Shown piece by piece: positions 1-7,900 of a stretch of 11,053 nt of DNA (the stretch's first letter is position 1; each line of letters opens with the position of its first letter). The DNA is taken from NCBI GenBank assembly GCA_030824095.1, contig JAVBYK010000353.1, positions 1 to 11,053 on the forward strand, read 5' to 3'. This DNA comes from a bacterium (lineage in GTDB: Bacteria; Pseudomonadota; Gammaproteobacteria; Burkholderiales; Burkholderiaceae_C). A program made the position numbers and the translations under genes. The notes beneath the pieces were generated by a model. That model searched no databases and was not told where the DNA came from. It worked only from the letters and a program-made list of their open reading frames with translations.

Positions 1-1625
1 CCGATCACGTCTGGCAACGTATAGCCAGATACTTTCTCGAAATAAGGGTTTGCGTATTCGATAGCGCCCTTCAAGTCGGTAATGACGATGGCGATGGGTG
101 CCTGTTCCGTAATCCGCGAAAGCGTGCTCAGTCGCTGCTGCACCAACATGGATTGGGTAATGTCCTGAATGGTGCCGTTCATCTTCAGAAACGTGCCATT
201 GGAGTCGAACTCCAAAACGCCAACACCGTGCACCCAGCGCGTTTCATCGTCGCTGAGGCGCAATACCCGATAGATGTTGTCAAACTGCCGGGAACGACTT
301 TCGACCAATCCGGAAAAGTAGTCGGTCATACGCTGGCGATCTTCCGGATGAATCAGATTGACCCAGCCCTGTAGGTTGTGCACATAGGTTTCGTCAATTC
401 CCAGCAGCCTATCCAGCACAGCCGAGCTCGTCCACATGCCGGTGTCACCGCTCAAAACATAGCTGCCCAGCCCGGCGATGGTTTGCGCATCCATCAACCG
501 GGCCTCACTCTCACGCAAGGACAGGTCACGCGCACGCAGGGAATCCAGCATGTGGTTGAAACCCACAACCAAGTGCCCAATTTCGTCGTGTCGCTCGATG
601 GGCAACGGGCTGGGGAACTGACCCGAATCCCGCAGAGCGGCCAATGTCTTGGCCGTCGACAACAACGGCGCCAACTCCCTGCTCAACATCCACCACATCA
701 ATATTCCAGCCAGTACCGTGAGCGCAGCCGCAGCGGAAAGCAGCCTCCAACGCATGGCGTGGATGGGAGAAAAAACCACTTCAGTGGGTAGCAATGCAGC
801 CAGATACCAACCAGCCGCAGGAACCGAATGGGCTGCGGACAGGTGTTCGACGCCCTGGGCATCAACGAAGATACCGTAGCCCTGGTGGCCGTCTGCATAG
901 CGATCAGCAATCGGGCTCACTCCAGGAGGTCGCAGCGCCTGAAAATTCAGCCCTTTGTCCGTCGCGGTGACAACGCGGCGATGCTCGGGATCCACCAATA
1001 TGTAGACGCTGCCATTCCCGTTGCCGTAGCGTTCACCGAGTATCAGGTCCAGAAAATTGGGCTGACTCAGATTCACCACGCCTGCCAGAGCACCGATTAC
1101 CGCTCCTTGGGCATCTCGTATGGGTGTTGCGATCGACAGAACCGGTCCCCCGACCCGCTTGCCCATCATCGGTTCACTGACGGACGAGCGTCCTTGCGTC
1201 AGGGCCGCGGCGATGTTGGCACGGTCCAGATAGTTCACGCCAACCCGGTCCAACGCGACAGGAACCGACGCAATGGCTGTTCCATCCACCCCGGTGACAA
1301 AGTTCCCGGCATTGAACAATTCATGAAGCAATGGCTGGTTTTCGAACAGTGTCTGCAGCGAGCGGGGGTCCGCCATATGCACAGGCGTGATTTTCTCCGC
1401 CACACGAGCCAAGGCGTCAATACGCTCGACAAACTCCTGATTGATGACGGCAGACACAATGGTCACTGTGGCGAACTGCTGCTTGCTCAGCAACTCCTCC
1501 AGATCGCCGTGCAAAACGCGACTGGAGTAGAAAGCCAGTGACCAGACACCCACCACAAAAACTGCCAGCGCCACCACCGTGACCCGCGTCTTGAGTGAGC
1601 GCCAGCTGGGATATCTCGGGTTCAT
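1..1625 (-). CDS. dCache-HAMP-PAS-PAS membrane signalling receptor, 3' part missing
   Basis: This reading frame is open from ATG at 1625 to the left window edge (541 complete codons, no stop). The protein begins MNPRYPSWRSLKTRV. Hydrophobic segments near residues 15-33 and 294-314 bracket a periplasmic region of about 260 residues that looks like a dCache ligand-binding domain (phrases such as GPVLSIATPIRDAQG and SVYILVDPEHR are typical). A HAMP linker follows at about 315-370, including RHDEIGHLVVGFNHMLDSL. A PAS_3-type domain lies at about 380-495 (HPEDR, then a PAC-like tail NGTIQDITQ), and a second PAS starts near 500 (ITEQAPIAIVITDLKGAIEYANP). The protein should be an inner-membrane sensor of a small molecule. 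Its output domain (histidine kinase, GGDEF/EAL or other) lies outside the window. I see no good ribosome-binding site before the ATG; an in-frame stop lies upstream with no better start. The adjacent two-component pair suggests, but does not prove, a functional link. Confidence 0.85.
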   Translation of the reverse strand, partial: MNPRYPSWRSLKTRVTVVALAVFVVGVWSLAFYSSRVLHGDLEELLSKQQFATVTIVSAVINQEFVERIDALARVAEKITPVHMADPRSLQTLFENQPLLHELFNAGNFVTGVDGTAIASVPVALDRVGVNYLDRANIAAALTQGRSSVSEPMMGKRVGGPVLSIATPIRDAQGAVIGALAGVVNLSQPNFLDLILGERYGNGNGSVYILVDPEHRRVVTATDKGLNFQALRPPGVSPIADRYADGHQGYGIFVDAQGVEHLSAAHSVPAAGWYLAALLPTEVVFSPIHAMRWRLLSAAAALTVLAGILMWWMLSRELAPLLSTAKTLAALRDSGQFPSPLPIERHDEIGHLVVGFNHMLDSLRARDLSLRESEARLMDAQTIAGLGSYVLSGDTGMWTSSAVLDRLLGIDETYVHNLQGWVNLIHPEDRQRMTDYFSGLVESRSRQFDNIYRVLRLSDDETRWVHGVGVLEFDSNGTFLKMNGTIQDITQSMLVQQRLSTLSRITEQAPIAIVITDLKGAIEYANPYFEKVSGYTLPDVI

Positions 1626-1641
1626 GGCACGCTGTTCGGAT

Positions 1642-1671
1642 CTATCAGTAGTCAATACAGTGGGGCGTCAA
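1642..1671 (-). promoter_or_regulatory. possible weak sigma-70 promoter before the dCache-PAS receptor gene
   Basis: The 109-base gap between the response regulator stop and the receptor ATG contains TTGACG (1671-1666, minus strand), five of six matches to a -35 box. Only a poor -10 candidate lies 17-18 bases away (CTGATA/TGATAG, 1648-1642). I see no convincing terminator hairpin in this gap, so read-through from the two-component genes is also possible. This is a weak, motif-only call. Confidence 0.22.
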
Positions 1672-1734
1672 GTGTCTAAGCGGTTGCCAGTCGCCAAAAA
1701 AGTACCCCGTTTCGACAGATGCAGCGTGAGTCAC

Positions 1735-2388
1735 TCATTCGGCGACCGAAACCAGCCCCGCACGGATGGCAAATCGCACGAGGCCGGCAATTTCATGGAT
1801 ATCGAGTTGCTTCATCAGTTGCGTGCGATGGGTCTCGACGGTCTTGATCGACAAATCCAGTTTGCGGGCGATTTCCTTGGTGCTTTGCCCTGTGGCAATG
1901 AGTTGCAGGACTTCCCGCTGACGCGGAGTCAATGCATCTGCCGGCTCTTCTTCGGTGCGCAAACGATGAACATAGTCACTCACCACACCTTTTGAGACCG
2001 CCGGGCTGAGGTAGGTTTCCCCTTTCAACACGGCCCTGATTGCCAGCTCAAGCTCCAGTGGAGCAGCATCCTTCAGCAAATAGGCTACGGCACCCTGGCG
2101 TAACGCCTGTCGGACATATTCTCCGTTCTGATGCATGGACAGAATCAGAACACGAATGTCCGGCCAAGCCTTGACCAACCGCCCGGTGGTTTCCAAGCCG
2201 TTGAGCCTGGGCATGGCGATGTCCATCAATACCAATTGGGGCTGCAGCTTTTCGGTCAGTTCCAGCAGTTCCAGACCATCACCGGCCTCGCCCACGACGT
2301 CCATGTCGGGAATGGACTCCAGCAACTTGCGCAGTCCTGCCCGCACCAGGGTGTGATCATCTGCCAGTAAAACTCGAACCATCGTCAC
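1735..2388 (-). CDS. NarL/FixJ (LuxR-type) response regulator
   Basis: This 217-residue protein has the standard two-domain layout. The N-terminal receiver domain (about 1-120) has acidic residues D10/D11, phospho-acceptor D56 in LVLMDIAMP, switch residue S84 and K106. A GerE/LuxR helix-turn-helix follows at about 153-210 (LTPRQREVLQLIATGQSTKEIARKL, then IKTVETHR). Phosphorylation by a partner kinase should control DNA binding and transcription. All receiver residues needed for phosphorylation are present. The likely start is GTG at 2388, because GAGG sits about 7 bases upstream; ATG at 2382 is the alternative. The gene overlaps the upstream kinase gene by 4 bases (GTGA), so the two are probably translationally coupled and form a cognate pair. 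The target genes cannot be read from the sequence; the neighbouring receptor and c-di-GMP genes are candidates only by proximity. Confidence 0.93.
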   Translation of the reverse strand: MTMVRVLLADDHTLVRAGLRKLLESIPDMDVVGEAGDGLELLELTEKLQPQLVLMDIAMPRLNGLETTGRLVKAWPDIRVLILSMHQNGEYVRQALRQGAVAYLLKDAAPLELELAIRAVLKGETYLSPAVSKGVVSDYVHRLRTEEEPADALTPRQREVLQLIATGQSTKEIARKLDLSIKTVETHRTQLMKQLDIHEIAGLVRFAIRAGLVSVAE

Positions 2389-3464
2389 TGTATTTCCTCA
2401 TGGATCCGCCAAGGCGCGATCAATTCAACGGTACTGCCTTTTCCAGGAGCTGACTCTATCGTAAGTTCCCCCCCAATCAGGGTGGCGCGCTCCTGCATGC
2501 CCAGGACCCCAATGCTGTCCCCAGCGAGTGCGCGCGTCCGCATCTCGTCCAGATTGAACCCGCAGCCATCATCGGTAATCCGCAGGACCAACCGATCCTG
2601 CTCACGGTCCAGCTGGATCTCCACTTGTGCGGCCTGGGCATGCCGCGTGATGTTGGTCAATGCTTCCTGAACGATACGAAAACACGCCGTTTCAATATCA
2701 GCAGCCAACCGGGGTTGGGCACGGGCATAGAGAAAGCGCACGGAAAACCCGCTTCGGCTCGCACTCTGATCAGCAATCCACTGCAGCGCTGCAGCCAGAC
2801 CCAGGTCGTCCAGCATCGAGGGGCGCAGGGTGGTTGCCAAGCGCCGGACCTGCATGAGCGCATCTTCCACAATGCGGATGTTCTCTTGCGTAATGTCCGT
2901 GAGCGCCTGATCCTTGATGCGCTGACTGAGCTGAAGGTTGATCTTGATGGCAGTCAGCGACTGCCCCAGTTCATCGTGCAGTTCCACCGCCACACGCCGT
3001 CGCTCCGACTCCTGAACCTCCAGCACCCTGCGGGACAAGGCCTTCAATTGGCGCGTGGTGTTGCGTAGGCGGGTCTCCGCTTGGTGCTTGTACAGGGCCA
3101 TGGCCAGCGTGGTGCTTAACTCCCGCTCGGAGAATGGCTTGAGAATGTAGCCAAAGGGTTCGGTCAGTTTCGCTCGCTCAAGGACGGTATCCGCAGCAAA
3201 CGCGGTGAGAAAGACGACCGGGAGACCAAAGCGCTCCCGAATCGCAGCAGCAACAACAATGCCATCCACAGTCCCCACTAACTGGATGTCCATGAGCACG
3301 AGATCCGGCCGCAGGGATTCTGTCATTTCCAGGGCCTGCTCGGCACTGTTGGCAATGCCGACCGGAAGGTAACCCAAGCCCGCAACTTGCTGCTCAATAT
3401 CGCGGGCAACAATGATCTCGTCTTCGACGATAAGGATCTTTTGTCTGTTCACCGACGGGTGCAT
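2385..3464 (-). CDS. Sensorless hybrid kinase: receiver domain fused to NarX/NarL-family (HisKA_3) histidine kinase
   Basis: This 359-residue soluble protein starts with a complete receiver domain (about 8-125: E14/D15, phospho-acceptor D59, T87, K109). A HisKA_3 dimerisation domain follows, with the phospho-accepting H163 in the motif ELHDELGQSLTAIKINL. It ends in a HATPase_c domain (N-box N271 in EALTNITRHA; G1 box DDGCGF at 298-303; G2-like SIGVLGMQERA near 330). There is no transmembrane segment and no PAS or GAF domain, so input probably arrives through phosphorylation of its own receiver or a protein partner. HisKA_3 kinases normally phosphorylate LuxR-type regulators, and exactly such a gene overlaps its 3' end. 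The start ATG at 3464 is well supported by a GGGAGGT ribosome-binding site about 9 bases upstream. The gene is first after a 209-base intergenic region, so it probably leads its own transcript. Confidence 0.93.
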   Translation of the reverse strand: MHPSVNRQKILIVEDEIIVARDIEQQVAGLGYLPVGIANSAEQALEMTESLRPDLVLMDIQLVGTVDGIVVAAAIRERFGLPVVFLTAFAADTVLERAKLTEPFGYILKPFSERELSTTLAMALYKHQAETRLRNTTRQLKALSRRVLEVQESERRRVAVELHDELGQSLTAIKINLQLSQRIKDQALTDITQENIRIVEDALMQVRRLATTLRPSMLDDLGLAAALQWIADQSASRSGFSVRFLYARAQPRLAADIETACFRIVQEALTNITRHAQAAQVEIQLDREQDRLVLRITDDGCGFNLDEMRTRALAGDSIGVLGMQERATLIGGELTIESAPGKGSTVELIAPWRIHEEIQ

Positions 3465-3599
3465 GGGTGCACACCTCCCCCTCTTTTTGTCATTTGTGTC
3501 GAAATGTAATCCGATTGACTGTTATACCGCCAAAGGGGCACCAAGGAACAGAACCCGTCGGCATTCGTCCGCCTCACCCGGGTGGTTATGCAAGAAATG

Positions 3600-3650
3600 T
3601 GACTCTAGCCCTCGTGGATATTGCATTTATAGCTATACATTTGATAGCAA
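3600..3650 (-). repeat. Degenerate copy of a Comamonadaceae-type intergenic repeat (tentative)
   Basis: On the minus strand the segment has a 5-base inverted repeat, GCTAT-7 bases-ATAGC (3648-3632), followed about 22 bases later by GCTAGAG (3609-3603). From memory, Comamonadaceae genomes carry many intergenic elements with a GCTATnAAA...ATAGC arm and a downstream GCGCTAGAGGCC-like arm; this resembles a decayed copy. The sequence pattern is directly visible, but its family identity rests on recollection and was not searched. It overlaps the promoter candidate for the kinase gene. Confidence 0.4.
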
Positions 3651-3653
3651 CAA
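3626..3653 (-). promoter_or_regulatory. Candidate sigma-70 promoter for the kinase-response regulator genes
   Basis: The 209-base gap upstream of the kinase gene is AT-richer than its surroundings. On the minus strand TTGTTG (3653-3648) and TATAAA (3631-3626) are separated by 16 bases, a reasonable -35/-10 pair. It would start a transcript near 3619 with a leader of about 155 bases. A second -10-like sequence, TATAAC, lies near 3524-3519 without a good -35. I found no U-tracted terminator after the preceding gene in this gap, so read-through from the c-di-GMP genes cannot be excluded. Confidence 0.35.
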
Positions 3654-3673
3654 CGCAGCACTGCAGGACAAAG

Positions 3674-4942
3674 TCAATATGTCTGGTGGCCGGAACTGCG
3701 GGTCACGCGGTTGTGACCGGTCTGCTGGGAGCGGAATACCGCCTGCTTGGCGCGCTGCAACAGGGTCGCAACGTCCGCGCCATTGTCGGGAAACGCCGCA
3801 ATGCCGGCCGACAGGGTGACCGAAATGGTGTCGCCAGCATGCTCCACTGGCGTGTCGCCCATGGCCGTGCGCCACAGTTCGGCGCGCGCCTCGGCGTCGT
3901 CCAGGCCCATCATGGGGAGGGCCACCAGAAATTCCTGGTTGCCATAGCGGCAGAAAAGGTCGCTGTCACGGGCACCCAGGTTCAGAATCAGGGACAAGGC
4001 CCTGAGCACCGCCTCGCTGGCGGGCAGCCCGTGGTCATCGACGAGGGATGCAAACCGGTCCACATGCACCAGGATGATGGACAGGGGATATTCCTCCCGG
4101 CGGGCGCGCGACAGCTCACGCGGCAGCGTTTCATCCAGGTACACGCGGTTGTGCAGACCGGTCAGGGGATCGCGCAGCACCTGTTCGTGCAGATTGGCCT
4201 GCAATTGTTCGATCTCCTCGCTTTGCGACTGCAGCTTGCGCTGCGCGTCCTTGAGCAGTTCTTCCTGGCGGCGGCGGTCGTCCAGCGCACGCGTGACACC
4301 GTTGAAGCCCTCGGTCTGGCCATTGGCTCCGACAATGGGCTTGGCGATCACCTCCACCCAGACCGCCCTTCCATCCTGGCACACTTGCGGCGCCTCAAAC
4401 CGCAGCGCCTGGCCGGTGCCAGCGGATGCCTTGGCGTCACGCCGGCGGGCCAGCGCATCGGCAATGATGGTGTGGCCTTCGGGCGTGAACAGGTTCATGA
4501 AAGACTGACCGATGACGGCATCCCGCGGGCATCCGCGCAGGCGCTCGTCGGCGTCGTTGATGTCGGTCACGTGCATATGGCTGTCGAGCTGCCACACCAC
4601 GTCGGCCGTGTGCCCGGCCACGAAATGGAGTTGCACTTGGGCCATGTGCAGCATGCCCTGCAGCCGCTTCTGCTCGGAAATGTCTTCCGCAAACGCCGTG
4701 ACACGGCGTGTCACCCCATCGGGGTCGGGCACCGGCACGACGCGGTAGCGCATGTCGCGCCCGGCGCATTGCCCGTCCCAGACCAGGGGCACGCGCTGCG
4801 CCATGGCTTGCGCCACCACCGGGGAGTGGGCCAGCGACCCATTGAGCGGTAGCGCAATGGCGGTGCCAGGGCGGGCGTCGATATAGGCCTGCAAGGCTCG
4901 CAGCGTGGAGTCGGATTGGGGGTCTGGATGTGCGGAGTTCAT
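3674..4942 (-). CDS. Soluble PAS-GGDEF protein with degenerate active site (GNQEF) and retained I-site
   Basis: This 422-residue cytosolic protein has no membrane segment. Residues 20-95 look like a divergent PAS ending in a PAC-like tail (VTAFAEDISEQKRLQ). A clearer PAS spans about 100-220, a charged coiled coil spans 222-255, and a GGDEF-fold domain spans about 256-415 (RDPLTGLHNRVYLDE start). The catalytic signature GG(D/E)EF is GNQEF at 334-338, losing the second glycine and the metal-binding acid. Other usual residues also differ: the FKxxND stretch is RFASLVDD, and the late AK..GRNR stretch is SQQTGHNR. D295 is kept. The inhibitory RxxD motif is intact (RDSD, 325-328), five residues before GNQEF as in active cyclases. 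Diguanylate cyclase activity is therefore unlikely and c-di-GMP binding is plausible (inference). The ATG overlaps the stop of the upstream GGDEF-EAL gene as ATGA, implying co-translation. Confidence 0.9.
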   Translation of the reverse strand: MNSAHPDPQSDSTLRALQAYIDARPGTAIALPLNGSLAHSPVVAQAMAQRVPLVWDGQCAGRDMRYRVVPVPDPDGVTRRVTAFAEDISEQKRLQGMLHMAQVQLHFVAGHTADVVWQLDSHMHVTDINDADERLRGCPRDAVIGQSFMNLFTPEGHTIIADALARRRDAKASAGTGQALRFEAPQVCQDGRAVWVEVIAKPIVGANGQTEGFNGVTRALDDRRRQEELLKDAQRKLQSQSEEIEQLQANLHEQVLRDPLTGLHNRVYLDETLPRELSRARREEYPLSIILVHVDRFASLVDDHGLPASEAVLRALSLILNLGARDSDLFCRYGNQEFLVALPMMGLDDAEARAELWRTAMGDTPVEHAGDTISVTLSAGIAAFPDNGADVATLLQRAKQAVFRSQQTGHNRVTRSSGHQTY

Positions 4943-7900
4943 GCTGGGCCTGCTGACAGGACGGATGTCTGCGGGTTATGTGTCCATCCTGCCACCCAGG
5001 TGGGCACATCGCCTGCGGGCATGGGGCGGGCAATGCCATACCCCTGCACCAGCTCGCAACCCAGCGCCAGCAGGCGCGTGCCGTGCGCCGTGGTTTCCAC
5101 GCCTTCGGCAATCACCCGGCGGCCAAAGGCGGCGGCCAGGCCGATGATGCCGCGCACAATGGCCATGTCGTCGGCATCGCTGAGCATGTCACGCACAAAA
5201 CTCTGGTCGATCTTGATCATCTCCGCCGGCAGGTGCTTGAGGTAGGTCAGCGATGAATAGCCGGTGCCAAAGTCGTCCAGCGCAAACTGAACGCCAACGG
5301 AACGGCAGGCGTGCATGATCTGCGAGACCGCACCAATGTCTTCAACCGCACTGGTCTCCAGAACCTCCAGTTCCAGAAGATGGGGGGGCACATCGGGGTA
5401 CGCTCGCAGCAACTCATTCAGACGGTTGGCAAACCCAGCTTTCTGCAATTGCAGGGCACCGACATTGACGCTGACCGGCAAGTTCAACCCGGCAGCCTGC
5501 CAGCCTGCGATCTGGGCCAGCGCCGTGCTGATGACCCATTCGCCCAACTCCACACTGACAGAATGATCCTCAATCAGCGGCAGGAAGTCTGCCGGCAACA
5601 ACAGCCCCCGCTCAGGGTGGCGCCAACGGATGAGCGCCTCCATCCCGACGACCATGTTATTGCGCAGATCCACCTTGGGCTGGTAATACAGCACGAATTC
5701 GCCGTTTTGCAGTGCCTGGCGGATGCGCTCCACACCGTCGCGGCGGCTTCGAACTGCCGTTTCATGGGCCACGTCGAACAAGTGGTAACAATTCTTGCCG
5801 GCCTGTTTGGCGGCATACATCGCCTGATCGGCATGGCGGATCAGCAGATCCGCATCGCAACCATCCTGTGGGCAAATGGTGACGCCCATGCTGGTTGAAA
5901 CCTGCAACTCCAGCGCGCCCGCCACAACCGGACAGGCGGCGGCGGCGAGCAGCCGATCCAGCACCGGCTCGCAATCCTGGGCCAGCTCCAGGTCCACCAG
6001 GATCGCCACAAACTCGTCGCCCCCGATGCGAGCCAGCGTGTCTCCCTCGCGCAGAGCACCCTTCATGCGCTCGGCCACGGCAATCAGCAGCGTATCCCCC
6101 ACAGCATGGCCATGGCTGTCATTGACGGCCTTGAAGCCGTCCAGATCCAGAAACACCACGGCCAGCGAGCGCTGACGCCTCTGGCTTTGGTGAATGGCCT
6201 GCTGCAACCGATCCGCCAACAACACCCGGTTCGGCAAATGGGTCAGCGCATCGTAGTGGGCGATGTGTTCCAGTTGCTGCTGGTGTGTTTTCATCGGCGT
6301 GATATCGCTGAACAGCGCCACATAGTTTTGCGTCACGCCAGAGACATCACGCACCGCGCTGACGGTTTGCATCTCGGCAAACACTTCGCCACTCTTGCGC
6401 CGGTTCCAGACCTCTCCGGACCATTGCCCGGTTTCCATCAGGACGCGCCACATGGTGGTGTAGTACTCGGGCGGTTGGCGGCCGGAATTGAGGATGCGCG
6501 GGTTTTGCCCCAGGGCCTCCTCGCGGCTGTAACCGGTGATCCGCGTGAACGTGTCGTTCACGTCGATGATGGTGCCGCGGGCGTCGGTGATCATGATGCC
6601 CTCGCGCGCGTGGGTGAACACGCTGGCGGCCAGTTGCAGCTTGTGCTCGGCCCGCTTGCGCTCGCCAATCTCATGACCGATGCTGAGGTAGCGCCCTTTT
6701 TCCAGACGCTGGGTAACAACCTCCACCAAAACGGTGCCCCACCCTTTGCGCTTCAACCACCATTCACGCCGAACATAGGGCTGGGTTTCAAGTTCATTGA
6801 CCGTTGCCTGCAGATCGCTCAAGTCTTCTTCTGGCAGCAGATCGGGTATTCGCATCGCCAGTATTTCAGCCTGTGAATAGCCGAGCAACTCGCACGCCGC
6901 AGCATTGGCAAACGTGAAGTGTCCGGCACTGTCACTCAGCCAGATGATTTCACCAGCCGCCTGCATCACCTGGCGGGTCTCTGTCTCGGCGCGCACCCGG
7001 TCACTGATGTCCACAAAAGCACCCACAACTCCGTAGCGCGGGTGATGCACCGGCGTGGCATTTGCGCTGAGCCACACTTTTCCTCCGTCCGGGGTGCGAA
7101 CCTCCATGGACACGTCCAGTACCGGTCTTTGCTCGGTCAGCGCCCTTTCCGTGGCAAATTCGCTTGGGGGCATGGGGCTCCCGTTGGGGCGAAAGACCTT
7201 CCATGCAGCATCACGCGCGAGAAACTCTGCCTTGCTGATGCCCAACATCCTTTGCGCGGCGGCGTTGCAGTCCACCACACTGCCGTGCTGATCTCCCAGC
7301 GAAATACCGATCGGCAGCATGTCAAAAATCATGCGGAAGCGTTCTTCGCTTTCCAAAACTGCCTGATGGGCCTTCATTTGTCGCGTCATATTGCGGATCA
7401 AAAGGCTCGCCAGCAGGATCATCAACACACTGACGACGCCCGCAGCCAGAAACGTCTTCTGTTGTTGAATGCGCACTGGAGCCAGCAACTCCTCAACACT
7501 GGAACCCACAACCAGAGTCAACCCGTATTGCGGTAACCGGTAGTAGCTTGACAGTCGATCCACTCCATCGGCCTGCGCCTGGCGCCTGAAACTGCCCTGC
7601 TGCGGAGCCCCCGGATCGCCATAGGGTACCGGCTTGATGACTTTCCCCACATATTTGTCCTGCTCGCTGGAACGGGCCATGATTTCCCCCGTATCGCGAA
7701 TCATCCGAGCTGCGCCGTTATCGCCAAACCCTGTGGCACGATAAAACCGGACAAAGTAATCCGGGTCGACTGAAATGACAATAACCCCGGCAAACTGACC
7801 CTGGACAAAGAAGGGCCGCGTCAGTTGGATGGACCACTTGCCCGACACCCGCCCTTTGACAGGACGACTGACAAACAACTGGTCTTGCAACAGGGCCTGA

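Noticed and set aside
828..1541. Plus-strand open frame (237 codons) opposite the dCache receptor
   Set aside because: The minus-strand frame is continuous with membrane, dCache, HAMP and PAS features; the plus frame has none.
3452..3474. Direct repeat of GGGTGCA around the kinase start codon
   Set aside because: The two copies are short and partly coding; there is no evidence of an operator.
3575..3584. Ten-base palindrome CACCCGGGTG in the intergenic region
   Set aside because: It could be an operator or a terminator remnant, but it is short, stands alone and has no U-tract or second copy, so it was not listed as a feature.
3467..4852. Long plus-strand open frame (461 codons) antisense to the PAS-GGDEF gene
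   Set aside because: It lies opposite a gene with clear PAS and GGDEF-fold homology, shows no recognisable domain, is rich in His/Gln/Arg as expected for a high-GC antisense frame, and crosses the intergenic region.
4437..5111. Minus-strand open frame of 224 codons spanning the junction of the two c-di-GMP genes
   Set aside because: It overlaps both real genes out of frame and its product is low-complexity, rich in Ala/Arg/Pro/His.
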